Shown here: one piece after another, positions 51,554 to 59,809 of the stretch
Layout of the letters: each line of letters begins with the position of its first letter
Numbering within the stretch: position 1 is the stretch's first letter
Assembly (NCBI GenBank): GCA_963833835.1
Contig: CAWHZI010000017.1
Coordinates: 62,001-126,000 of the forward strand
Source: Bog-532 sp963833835
GTDB lineage: Bacteria; Actinomycetota; Actinomycetes; Streptosporangiales; Streptosporangiaceae
Direction: 5' to 3'
Length of the DNA: 64,000 nt
Notes under the pieces: generated by a model
The model's input: only the letters and a program-made list of their open reading frames with translations
What the model was told of the DNA's origin: nothing
Database searches by the model: none
Program-made: the position numbers and the translations under genes

Positions 51554-53053
51554 TCAGGAGGCCTGCCGCTCCGGCTGGACGGCGGCCTTTTCGGCGGCGG
51601 CGGTGATGTTACGCAGCATGCCGCCGAACACGACGCCATGAAACGGCGAGATCGAGCGCCAGTAGGCGTGCCCGGCCAGGCCGCGGGGCTGGAAGATGGC
51701 CCGTTGCCGGTAGCTGGTCCGGCCGTCGTCGTCCCGGCCGACGTGCAGCTCCAGCCAGGCCAGCCCGGGCAGCTTCATCTCCGCGCGCAGCCGCAGCAGC
51801 TCGCCCGGGACGATCGCCTCCACCCGCCAGAAGTCCAGCGCGTCGCCGGGGCGCAGGTGCACCGGGTCCCGCCGGCCACGGCGCAGGCCGACCCCGCCGA
51901 CCATCCGGTCCATCACCCCGCGTACCGCCCACGCGGCGCCGAACGAGTACCAGCCGCTGCTGCCGCCGATACCTTCGATCACCCGCCACAACGCCTCCGG
52001 CGGGGCATCCACCACGCTGGTCCGCTCGTCCACGTACAGCGAGCCGCCGGCCCAGTCCGGGTCGCTGGACAGCGGGTCACTGGGTGCTCCAGGTGTACCC
52101 GCCGACGTCCAGCTGGTGGACACGTCGCCTTCCCGGGTGTGCGCCAGCGCCAGCTCGATGGCCCGGTCCAGTGGCAGCAGGCCCTCCGGCGGGTCGGGGA
52201 TGTACTGGGCGATGTCGTGCTCGGAGGCCACCACCTCGATCCGCAGCGACTCCACCAGCGGCCGGGCCAGGCCGCTGGGCACCGGGGTGACCAGCCCGAC
52301 CCAGTGCGACGACAGCGACGGCGTCAGCACCGGCACCGACACCAGCAGCCGGGGCGTCAGCCCGGCCACCGCGGCGTAGCGCCGCATCATGTCGGCGTAG
52401 GTCAGCACGTCCGGGCCGCCGATGTCGAACCGGCGGTTCACATCCGCGGGCAGCGTGGCCGCGCCGACCAGGTAACGCAGCACATCACGGACGGCGATTG
52501 GCTGGATCCGGGTTGTTACCCACTTGGGGGTGATCATGGCGGGCAGCCGCTCGGTCAGGTACCGGAGCATCTCGAACGAGGCCGACCCGCTGCCGATAAT
52601 CACCGCCGCCTGCAGCGCCGCGGTCGGCACGCCGCTGTCCAGCAGGATGTCCCCGACCTCGGCCCGGGAGCGCAGGTGCGGCGAAAGGTCACCCTCCTGG
52701 CCGGAGATCATGCCGCCCAGGTAGACGATGCGCTTGACCCCGGCCTCCCGGGCCGCGTCGGCGAACGTCCGGGCCGCGTCCCGGTCCCGCTGCTCGAACG
52801 ATGACCCGGTGCCGAGCGAGTGAATCAGGTAGTAGGCCACGTCGCAGCCGGCCAGTGCCTTGCGCACCGCGGCCGCGTCGCTCACGTCGGCCTTGGCCAC
52901 CTCGATGCCATCCGACCAGGGCCGGTCGGCCAGCTTGCCCGGATCGCGGGCCATGCAGCGGACGGTGTGGCCGGCGGCGAGCAGTTCGGGTACCAGCCGG
53001 CCGCCGATGTAGCCGGTCGCCCCGGTGACCAGGCAGTGCAGGTGAGAAGCCAT
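51554..53053 (-). CDS. NAD(P)-binding protein with DUF2867
   Basis: A 499-residue two-domain protein. The Rossmann part (residues 1-280) has LVTGATGYIGGRLVPELLAA and KRIVYLGGMISG; the second (residues 320-490, GGSLYVDERTSVVDAPPEAL and LRPGDALDFWRVEAIVPGEL) is the DUF2867 lipid-binding-like domain. These are linked to membrane or electron-transfer-associated quinone/lipid modification in some annotations, but the reaction is not known. It follows a MBL-fold gene on the same strand. Confidence 0.85.
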   Translation of the reverse strand: MASHLHCLVTGATGYIGGRLVPELLAAGHTVRCMARDPGKLADRPWSDGIEVAKADVSDAAAVRKALAGCDVAYYLIHSLGTGSSFEQRDRDAARTFADAAREAGVKRIVYLGGMISGQEGDLSPHLRSRAEVGDILLDSGVPTAALQAAVIIGSGSASFEMLRYLTERLPAMITPKWVTTRIQPIAVRDVLRYLVGAATLPADVNRRFDIGGPDVLTYADMMRRYAAVAGLTPRLLVSVPVLTPSLSSHWVGLVTPVPSGLARPLVESLRIEVVASEHDIAQYIPDPPEGLLPLDRAIELALAHTREGDVSTSWTSAGTPGAPSDPLSSDPDWAGGSLYVDERTSVVDAPPEALWRVIEGIGGSSGWYSFGAAWAVRGVMDRMVGGVGLRRGRRDPVHLRPGDALDFWRVEAIVPGELLRLRAEMKLPGLAWLELHVGRDDDGRTSYRQRAIFQPRGLAGHAYWRSISPFHGVVFGGMLRNITAAAEKAAVQPERQAS

Positions 53054-53106
53054 ACGGTCAGGCTTTCCTGGATTAGCTGATTAAACCTGTGGCGGCCGTT
53101 GCCCCC

Positions 53107-53769
53107 TCAGGCGTGGACCACATCGGTGTGGTGGCAAAAGTGCACCCGGGCCGCCCCGCTGGCCCGGATCCGGCCCCGCGAGGCCTCCCAGGCGTCCCGG
53201 TCCGCGGCCTGCCCCGGCGGCAGCTTCTGGTCGTCCGGCCCGGAGTACAGCCGCGGCGTGTAGGCCGCGTCGCCGATCAGCAGGTCGTCGCCGTCCGCGC
53301 CCCGGATGACCACACTCTGGTGCCCGGCGGTGTGCCCGGGCGTGGTCATCACCGACAGCCCCGGCACGATCTCGGTGTCGCCGTCCAGCAGCTCGAACCG
53401 GGCTCCGGCGAAGTCGAACCAGTCGGCCAGGTCGGGCGCCTCCCGCCGGGCGCGCGCCAGCTCGGCCCGCTGCACGTGGAACGCGGCGTGCTTGAACACG
53501 GCGTTCTGCCCGCAGTGGTCGAAGTGCAGGTGGGTGTTGATGACCAGGCTGATGTCGGCCGGGCTCAGGTCCAGCCCGGCCAGCGCGTCGGCTGCGGCCA
53601 CGTTGACCGCCCGCCAGTCGTCCTGCACGCCCTGCGGGCCGCCGACGCCGGTGTCGACCAGCGCCGCGCCGCCCGGGAAGGTCACTACGAACCCGTGCAC
53701 CGGCCACTGGGCCTGCGTCCCCGGCGGCGTGACCGTGGACAGGTGCAACCGCTTGATCTCCAGTGCCAC
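53107..53769 (-). CDS. MBL-fold metallohydrolase (lactonase-like)
   Basis: A 220-residue metallo-beta-lactamase-fold hydrolase. The metal site is NTHLHFDHCGQN (HxHxDH), with GHTAGHQSVV (third His) and an Asp in LLIGDAAYTP. This is the AttM/AiiA-like arrangement of small hydrolases acting on lactones, esters or thioesters. It is upstream of the DUF2867 gene and divergent from a DUF1707 gene. The substrate is unknown. Confidence 0.9.
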   Translation of the reverse strand: MALEIKRLHLSTVTPPGTQAQWPVHGFVVTFPGGAALVDTGVGGPQGVQDDWRAVNVAAADALAGLDLSPADISLVINTHLHFDHCGQNAVFKHAAFHVQRAELARARREAPDLADWFDFAGARFELLDGDTEIVPGLSVMTTPGHTAGHQSVVIRGADGDDLLIGDAAYTPRLYSGPDDQKLPPGQAADRDAWEASRGRIRASGAARVHFCHHTDVVHA

Positions 53770-53807
53770 GCTGCCGTCTCCTTCGCTCCACCACTAAGTT
53801 TTGTCTC

Positions 53808-54488
53808 ATGGCTGATGGATCCCCGGAAGCACATTCTGGCGGAGAGCTGGCGACCGGAAGGCTGCGTGCCTCCCACGACGACCGGGCCGCTATCGTCCGG
53901 CTGCTCCAGCAAGCCGGCGCCGCGGGCCGCCTGGACCCCGGTGAGGTGGACGACCGGACGGCGGCGGCGCTGTCGGCCCGCACCCTCGGTGACCTGGACG
54001 CCCTGCTGGCCGACCTGCCCGGCCCGTCGCCGCTGAGCTCGGCCGCCATCGAGCTGGACGACCGGGACCGGATCGAGTCCGAGCTGTATCAGGCCAAGCG
54101 GGACGGCCGCTGGCGGGTGCCGTCCGAGCTGGTGGTCCGGGTCGACAGCGGCAGCGTGGTCCTGGACTTCACCGAAGCCGAGATCACCTCGCCCACCCTC
54201 GACATCGAGGCCCGCGTCCGCGGCGGCAGCCTGATCCTGATTACCCGGCCCGGGATCGACGTGCATACCCGCGACCTCATGGTCGACAGCGGCAGCGTGA
54301 AGGTCGAGGCGCCCTGGGCCACGGACGGACCCAACGCCGACCCCGGCCTCACCCTTGGCCAGGCCGACGACCTCACCATCACCGTGACCGGCACGATCGA
54401 GGTCGGCGACCTGACCGCCCGGCCACCCCGCCGCAACCTCAGGGAATGGCTGCGCGGCGACCCCCAGCCCTATACCTCCGGGCCATGA
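53808..54488 (+). CDS. DUF1707 domain protein (first of two)
   Basis: A 226-residue protein. Residues 17-68 are DUF1707 (LRASHDDRAAIVRLLQQAGA, AALSARTLGDLDALLADLPG), a short helical domain found only in actinobacteria. The C-terminal part (residues 85-210) is strand-rich with repeats VDSGSVVLDFTEAEI and GSLILITRPGIDVHT, resembling a beta-solenoid. It ends RPPRRNLREWL. The function is unknown; DUF1707 is thought to modulate membrane or stress responses. A paralogue follows. Confidence 0.85.
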   Translation: MADGSPEAHSGGELATGRLRASHDDRAAIVRLLQQAGAAGRLDPGEVDDRTAAALSARTLGDLDALLADLPGPSPLSSAAIELDDRDRIESELYQAKRDGRWRVPSELVVRVDSGSVVLDFTEAEITSPTLDIEARVRGGSLILITRPGIDVHTRDLMVDSGSVKVEAPWATDGPNADPGLTLGQADDLTITVTGTIEVGDLTARPPRRNLREWLRGDPQPYTSGP

Positions 54489-54548
54489 CCGGCTTTCCCG
54501 CGGCGGCCATGAGTGCACGAAATGCCCGTTCCCTCTAAGGTTTCTGCC

Positions 54549-55208
54549 ATGGCGGATGAGGCGGTGCCGGATGCGCCCGGGAGCGAGGTGGCCCAGCGGC
54601 AGAGCCTGCGGGCCTCGCACGAGGACCGGGACCAGATCGTTGAGCAGTTGCGGGTGGCCGGCGGGGACGGCCGCCTGGACGGTGAGGAGCTCGAGCAGCG
54701 GGTGGAAGCGGCCCTGACCGCCCGGACCTACGGCGAGCTCGCCGCCCTGGTCGCGGACCTGCCCGCCGGGTCGGGCGCGGCCGCGCGGCGGCCCAAGGAC
54801 CTGGTGCGGATCGACACCGGCGGCGGCACCACCCGCCGGGACGGCCGCTGGGCGGTGCCGCAGCGGATGGAGGTGAAGATCCGCAGCGGCGACGTCAAGC
54901 TCGACTTCACGCAGGCTGAGGTGACCTGGCCGATCCTGCAGATCGACGCCGAGGTGCGCAGCGGCAACCTGACGCTGATCACCAAGCCGGGGATCGTGGT
55001 GGACATCGATGACGTCGCCGTGCGCTCTGGCAACGTGAAGGTCAAGGCCCCGTGGGGCGACAGCGTCCCGGCCCGGCTGCGGATCGAGGTGTCCGGCCAC
55101 GTCGGCAGCGGCAACATCACCGCCCGCCCGCCGCGGCGCGGGTTCTGGGCCTGGCTGCGCCGCGAACCCCGTCCCTACGCGGCCGCGCTGCCTTCGGGCC
55201 GGCCCTAA
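54549..55208 (+). CDS. DUF1707 domain protein (second of two)
   Basis: A 219-residue paralogue of the preceding gene: DUF1707 in residues 18-70 (LRASHEDRDQIVEQLRVAGG), then a strand-rich region (VKIRSGDVKLDFTQAEVTWP, VRSGNLTLITKPGIVVDIDD) and the closing ITARPPRRGFWAWLRREPRP. The two share the TARPPRR terminus and the SGxxxLDFT repeat, indicating tandem duplication followed by divergence. The role is unknown. Confidence 0.85.
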   Translation: MADEAVPDAPGSEVAQRQSLRASHEDRDQIVEQLRVAGGDGRLDGEELEQRVEAALTARTYGELAALVADLPAGSGAAARRPKDLVRIDTGGGTTRRDGRWAVPQRMEVKIRSGDVKLDFTQAEVTWPILQIDAEVRSGNLTLITKPGIVVDIDDVAVRSGNVKVKAPWGDSVPARLRIEVSGHVGSGNITARPPRRGFWAWLRREPRPYAAALPSGRP

Positions 55209-55222
55209 CCTCGCCCCCGGCC

Positions 55223-56065
55223 CTAACCTCGCGGTGGGCCCGCGGCCAGCCGCTCGGTCATCGCCTTGACCCGGTCGGCCTGGGTGTCCGGCATACCCCA
55301 CCGGCTCTCCACCCACCAGGTCGTGCCCGCGTCGGCCCAGGCCGTGACCTGCGCCGCGGCCGCGGCCGGGTCGCCGGCCGGCGTCTCGCCGTCGATCACC
55401 ACGTCCAAGCCGTCCGGCGCCTCGTGCTCGGCCAGCCAGGCCCGCAGCGCCCGCACGTCGTCCGGCTGCTGCTCCCGCCCCTCCGGCATGAACTCGGGCA
55501 GGATGCCCTGGCACCGCAGCGCCCGGCGCAGTGACTTGGGCCGCGGCCAGCGCGCCGCCACCCAGACCGGGATCGGCTGCTGCACCGGCCGCACCATGGC
55601 GGCCAGGTCGAACGCGCCGGCCCGGTACTGGTAGTGCTCACCGTCGTACCGGTCGCCGCCGCGCCACACGGTCTGCATCAGGTCGATGCCCTCGTCCAGC
55701 CGGGCCGCCCGGGTCTTCAGGTCGGTCTCCTCGCCGGTGTCCGGCAGCTCAGCGCCGAGCGCACCAACCCCGACGGCCACGATGGCCCGGCCGTCCGACA
55801 ACTGGTCCAGCGTGGCCAGCTGGCTGGCCAGCTTCCACGGCCGGCGGAACGGCAGCGGGGTGAGGATGGTGCCCAGCTTGACCCGGCTGGTCCGCGCCGC
55901 GATCGCGCCCAGTAGCGTCCACGGGTCCACCCCGTAGCCCGTCTCCCAGGAGAACACGCCGTCCCAGCCCGCGCGCTCGGCCAGCTCGGCCTGCTCCAGT
56001 TGCTCCGGTGCCGTCCCGCCGGGCAGTACCGCGCCGTACCGAATCGCAGCATCGGTCATGCTCAT
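55223..56065 (-). CDS. LLM-class flavin-dependent oxidoreductase
   Basis: A 280-residue luciferase-like monooxygenase (F420- or FMN-dependent TIM barrel). Motifs include AAIRYGAVLPGGTAPEQLEQ, SRVKLGTILTPLPFRRPWKL and AIVAVGVGALGAELPDTGEE. The start at 56065 (or 56059) is chosen over an earlier in-frame ATG. In actinobacteria many of these enzymes use F420. The substrate is unknown. It is divergent from the serine-repeat protein. Confidence 0.87.
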   Translation of the reverse strand: MSMTDAAIRYGAVLPGGTAPEQLEQAELAERAGWDGVFSWETGYGVDPWTLLGAIAARTSRVKLGTILTPLPFRRPWKLASQLATLDQLSDGRAIVAVGVGALGAELPDTGEETDLKTRAARLDEGIDLMQTVWRGGDRYDGEHYQYRAGAFDLAAMVRPVQQPIPVWVAARWPRPKSLRRALRCQGILPEFMPEGREQQPDDVRALRAWLAEHEAPDGLDVVIDGETPAGDPAAAAAQVTAWADAGTTWWVESRWGMPDTQADRVKAMTERLAAGPPRG

Positions 56066-56124
56066 CGTTTTACCAGCCCGCACCGACATTCCGCTGGGAC
56101 CGGCCCGCAGGGCACAATGCCCTC

Positions 56125-56397
56125 ATGGCGAAAAACCCCGGTCAGGGCGACAGCGCTGGATCGCTCCTGAGCATCGGCTCCTCCGGCTCCATCCTGTCGA
56201 TCGGTTCCACCGGCTCGATCTTGTCCATCGGCTCGGCCGGCTCGGTGCTGTCGATCGGCTCCGCGGGCTCGGTCGCCTCGATCGGCTCGTTCGCCTCGCT
56301 GGGCTCGCTGTTCTCCGCGCTGTCCATCGGCTCGCTGTTCAGCGTCTTGTCGAGGGGGTCAGTGTTCTCGGCCCTTTCGGGAGCGCGGCGTGAGTGA
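56125..56397 (+). CDS. Serine-every-third-residue repeat protein (unrecognised)
   Basis: A 90-residue protein. Serine occupies every third position from residue 10 to 85 (26 in a row), with a 9-residue super-repeat best read as GS[ILV]LSIGSx (GSLLSIGSS, GSILSIGST, GSILSIGSA, GSVLSIGSA) that degenerates into SLF, SAL and SVF triplets. Codons vary freely while residues are fixed, indicating selection at protein level. A tripeptide period could give a polyglycine-II-like helix or a regular solenoid. There is no signal peptide. GTG 56390 of a transketolase-like fragment overlaps its end by 8 bases, so translation is coupled. The function is unknown. Confidence 0.7.
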   Translation: MAKNPGQGDSAGSLLSIGSSGSILSIGSTGSILSIGSAGSVLSIGSAGSVASIGSFASLGSLFSALSIGSLFSVLSRGSVFSALSGARRE

Positions 56398-56584
56398 CCT
56401 GGTCCTCCCGGACACCACCGCCGTGACCGGGAGCACCGCCGTCGACCTGGACGTGCTGGATGAGATCCAGCAGCGGGTGCTGTGGCTGGCGGTGCGGATG
56501 GTGGACTCGGATCAGCCCCCGGCAACCCGGGTGATCCGGGCCCCCCATCGACATAAGCCAGTGCCAGCATCACGTCCCTGGTAG
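56390..56584 (+). pseudogene. Truncated N-terminus of a transketolase/PDH-E1-like protein
   Basis: GTG 56390 encodes 64 residues. The first 43 (DVLDEIQQRVLWLAVRMVDS) resemble the N-terminus of an actinobacterial transketolase-like protein; the expected continuation into the thiamine-diphosphate-binding region is lost after RMVDS at about 56518 and replaced by a short unrelated tail. The rest of the gene is absent. It overlaps the end of the serine-repeat gene. This is a decayed or deleted remnant. The recognition is from memory of family sequences. Confidence 0.55.
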
Positions 56585-56693
56585 TGCTGCCCTCCCGGCC
56601 CGTGGTCGTTCCTGCACCGTTGTCACCGCGCCCGCCACGCGCTCTACTGGTGGGGGTCCTGATGGGGGGCCACGAGATCTGAACCGTGAGCAG

Positions 56694-59105
56694 GTGACGC
56701 TGATGCGGGCGGTGTGGCTGCGCGTCCGGACTGGTCTCCGGCATGACTGGCGAAGCCCGCTGGTCCTGGCCGTGATCACCGGCCTGGTCGGCGGCGTGGT
56801 GCTCGCCGCGCTCGCCGGGGCGCACCGGACCCAGACGGCCGTGCCGCGGTTCCTGCAGTACTCCGGACCGACCGAGGGCCAGGTAGCCGCCGATCCGCGG
56901 ACCCTGAGCCGGATCGCGGCCCTGCCCGACGTCGCATACTCCGAACTCGGCTCGTTCATGCTGGCCGTCCCGGTCACCGCCCAGGGCCGGATGGCGGTCC
57001 AGCCCGGTCAGGTGATCACCTGGGCCCTGCTGGATCACCCCCCGCAGGACCGGGTGATCCTCGTGGCCGGGCGGCCGCCGGTCGCCTCCCGCGCCGACGA
57101 GGCGATGCTCAACGAGAGTGCCGCGCGTGTCCTGCACGCGCACGTCGGCTCGGTGATCCAGTTGCGCGGTTTCCGGCCCAGTGAGATGCAGCAGATGCTG
57201 AACGGCGCGACCCTGGCCCCTCGGGTCGTGCTGCCCCCGGTCCGGGTGGTGGCCATCATCCGGACGCCAGCCGATCTGGCCGACGGGCGCGGGGCGTCGG
57301 ACGTCACCTACCTCGGCAACGGTTCCCTCTACACCACCGCCGCCTTCTACCAGCGCTGGGGCGCCTCGGTGGGCAACCAGGTGGGCCTGTCCTTCCACCT
57401 GAAACGAGGCTCCGCCGGCATCCCCGCGTTCGAGGCCGAGGTGAAGCGCCTCTCCGGGGGCCGGGCCCAGATGGAAACCGGCAGCGACGACGCCACCGCC
57501 AGCGCCGCCGCGCAGCGGGCCACGTCCCTGCAGGCGTTCGCGCTGCTGCTGTTCGGCCTGCTGCTGGCGCTGGCCCTGCTCATCATCGTGGCCCAGAGCA
57601 TCGCCCGGCTCGCCTACACCTCCGCCGACGATTTCCCTGCGCTGCGCGCACTCGGTACGTCCGGACGGCAGCTTTTCGCGATTGCCCTCGCGCCGGGAGC
57701 CGTGGTCGCCGTGGTCGGCCTGCTGCTGGCCATCCCGATCGCCTTTGCGCTCTCGGTCTTCACCCCCATCGGCTTCGCCCGCCAGGCGGAGGTCTCCCCG
57801 GGCCTGTCGTTCGACCCCCCCATCGTGCTCGGCGGGGCCGCGACGCTGGCCGCGCTGCTGATCGGCCAGGCCGCGCTGACGGCGTGGCAGGTGATGCGGA
57901 CCCGGGCCGCCCTCGTGGCGCCCGCCGCCACCGGCCGGGAGGCACGGGCCGCGTGGTGGATGGCGCGCTGGAATTTCCCGGTGACCGCGGTGTCCGGCGC
58001 CCGGCTCGCGTTCGGGCCCGGCCGTGGCCGGACCGCTATCCCGGTCCGCTCCGCCATTGCCGGCATGGCGGCCGCGATCGCGGCGGTCACGGCCACGCTG
58101 GTGTTCGGGGCCAGCCTCAGCCACGTCGTCACGGATCCGGTCGTGGCGGGCTGGGACTGGGATGTGACGGTTGGCAACCCGCACTCCGGCGATATCAGCG
58201 CGCCGATCACCGCCGGCCTCGGCCACGATCGCGACGTCACCGGATTCACCGGGACCGCGCTGGGTGACAGTCTGCTCGACGGCCACGACGTCCCGATCGT
58301 GGGCCTGCGGGCCATCCGCGGGGATGTCGGGCCGCCTGTGCTGGCCGGGCGGCTGCCGCGCTCGGCCGGCGAGATCGCGCTGGCCGGCCGGGACCTGGCG
58401 GCGCTGCACAAGGGAACCGGGGACGTCGTCATGGCCCGTGGCCCGCACGGGGCCGTCCCCCTGCGCATCGTCGGGCAGATCGTGCTCTCGCCCGAGATCA
58501 CCAACGAGCAGGTCCCGCTGGGCCGCGGCGGGGTCATGACCCTCACCGGCGCGGCCGCGGTGAGCGGGGCGCCGCTGCCCGTCAACCTGTTCCTGGTCCA
58601 GTTGCGCCCGCACGCCGGCCCGGCGGCCGTCGCTCAGCTCGAGCGGCAGTTCCCAGGGCAGGTGTTGTCAGCGATCGCGCCGCCGGAGATCTTGAATCTC
58701 AAGGGCGTGAACAGCTTGCCGGTCATTCTCGCGCTGCTGCTCACCGTGCTGGCCGTCGGCATCGTCGCGCACACGCTCATCACCTCGGTGCGCCGCCGCC
58801 GCGGAGACCTCGCCGTCCTGAAGGTGCTCGGGTTCGTCGGCCGGCAGGTACGCGCGACCATGGCCTGGCAGGCGAGCGTCATGGCCGGTGCCAGCCTGCT
58901 CATCGGGCTGCCGCTCGGTATCCTGGCCGGCCGTCTGGCCTGGCTGCTGTTCGCCCACGGCTTCGCCATCCAGCCGGTGCCGGTGATCTCTCCGCTGTTG
59001 CTGCTTGTCTTCCCCGCCGTCCTGGTCCTGGCCAACGCGGTCGCGGCCGCCCCCGCGCAGGCCGCTGCCCGCACCAAGGCCGCCGTGGCCCTACGGGCCG
59101 AGTAA
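56694..59105 (+). CDS. FtsX-like permease (MacB-type ABC transporter permease)
   Basis: An 803-residue membrane protein with two FtsX domains: N-terminal hydrophobic segment (residues 22-44), large extracytoplasmic domain (60-280), a three-helix FtsX core (residues 285-400), a second extracytoplasmic segment and a second helical core (residues 675-790) with VILALLLTVLAVGIVAHTLI and DLAVLKVLGFVGRQVRATMA. Such permeases with an ATPase partner export peptides or lipids or remodel the envelope. No ABC ATPase gene adjoins it in the window; the truncated gene upstream suggests a deletion at that side. The start is GTG 56694 or ATG 56703. Confidence 0.88.
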   Translation: MTLMRAVWLRVRTGLRHDWRSPLVLAVITGLVGGVVLAALAGAHRTQTAVPRFLQYSGPTEGQVAADPRTLSRIAALPDVAYSELGSFMLAVPVTAQGRMAVQPGQVITWALLDHPPQDRVILVAGRPPVASRADEAMLNESAARVLHAHVGSVIQLRGFRPSEMQQMLNGATLAPRVVLPPVRVVAIIRTPADLADGRGASDVTYLGNGSLYTTAAFYQRWGASVGNQVGLSFHLKRGSAGIPAFEAEVKRLSGGRAQMETGSDDATASAAAQRATSLQAFALLLFGLLLALALLIIVAQSIARLAYTSADDFPALRALGTSGRQLFAIALAPGAVVAVVGLLLAIPIAFALSVFTPIGFARQAEVSPGLSFDPPIVLGGAATLAALLIGQAALTAWQVMRTRAALVAPAATGREARAAWWMARWNFPVTAVSGARLAFGPGRGRTAIPVRSAIAGMAAAIAAVTATLVFGASLSHVVTDPVVAGWDWDVTVGNPHSGDISAPITAGLGHDRDVTGFTGTALGDSLLDGHDVPIVGLRAIRGDVGPPVLAGRLPRSAGEIALAGRDLAALHKGTGDVVMARGPHGAVPLRIVGQIVLSPEITNEQVPLGRGGVMTLTGAAAVSGAPLPVNLFLVQLRPHAGPAAVAQLERQFPGQVLSAIAPPEILNLKGVNSLPVILALLLTVLAVGIVAHTLITSVRRRRGDLAVLKVLGFVGRQVRATMAWQASVMAGASLLIGLPLGILAGRLAWLLFAHGFAIQPVPVISPLLLLVFPAVLVLANAVAAAPAQAAARTKAAVALRAE

Positions 59106-59134
59106 CGCACAGCCCTAGCCTTTAAGGACCATTT

Positions 59135-59611
59135 TCATTTTTTAATGAGGCCAGCTCTCCCCGGCTGCTCAAGGCGGGCGCGGCGCAGCCCGGGCCGCAG
59201 TGCCTTCGGCGAGTACCCGCCGTCGGCCAGCCCGGCCTGCTGCTCGAACACGTTCCGGGCCCCGAAGTCCCCGGTCAGGACCCACGACACCAGGGCCGCC
59301 GCCCCGTACAGCGGCAGCATGGGCAGGCCGCCGCACCAGGCGTACTGGGTGGCGTGCCGGGCCTCGTGGGCGAACAGCCGCCGGTTGGCGCGGAACGGCT
59401 CGTCCTCCCACCGGGTGATCAGCACGTTGCCCAGGCAGAACGCCGGGGCCACCGGGACCGGCAGCCGGTACCCGGCCCCCACCAGCAGCCCGTCCCTGGC
59501 CCGCCGCAGCCGCGCCCGGCCCGCCACGGCCACCAGTACCCCGGCCGCCGTCGACCCGTTGACCAGGTTGACCGCCGCCCGCACCCGGTACCGCCCCCGC
59601 ATGCTCACCAT
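59135..59611 (-). CDS. Small protein with an HEXXH motif
   Basis: A 158-residue protein. Residues 69-95 contain RRLFAHEARHATQYAWCGGL, an HExxH zinc-binding-like sequence, followed by a hydrophobic segment (LPLYGAAALVSWVLT) and a Glu in VFEQQAGLADGGYSP. This resembles small predicted metallopeptidases annotated only as hypothetical. Starts at 59611, 59608 and 59602 are all possible; 59611 follows AAGGGA. It converges on the FtsX gene. Activity is unproven. Confidence 0.6.
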   Translation of the reverse strand: MVSMRGRYRVRAAVNLVNGSTAAGVLVAVAGRARLRRARDGLLVGAGYRLPVPVAPAFCLGNVLITRWEDEPFRANRRLFAHEARHATQYAWCGGLPMLPLYGAAALVSWVLTGDFGARNVFEQQAGLADGGYSPKALRPGLRRARLEQPGRAGLIKK

Positions 59612-59809
59612 TATCCCTTGGCCACCATTAACCCTTGCGTTGTCGATCCACCCGCGGGTTACGCTCGCAGCACGCCCGTCCGTCCTTCGAGGAGCTGAGG
59701 TGCCCGGCCAACCACGCACGCGCTGACACCAGGTCCCTGACCCGTCATCGCGTGCTGCTTCACCGAACTCCGGGCTGCGGCACGTCCATCCTCGAAGGAT
59801 GTCTTCGCC

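Noticed and set aside
56142..58613. An 823-residue minus-strand open frame opposite the FtsX-like permease
   Set aside because: Low-complexity Arg/Gly/Pro composition and complete overlap with a well-conserved permease show it is an antisense shadow of high-GC coding DNA.
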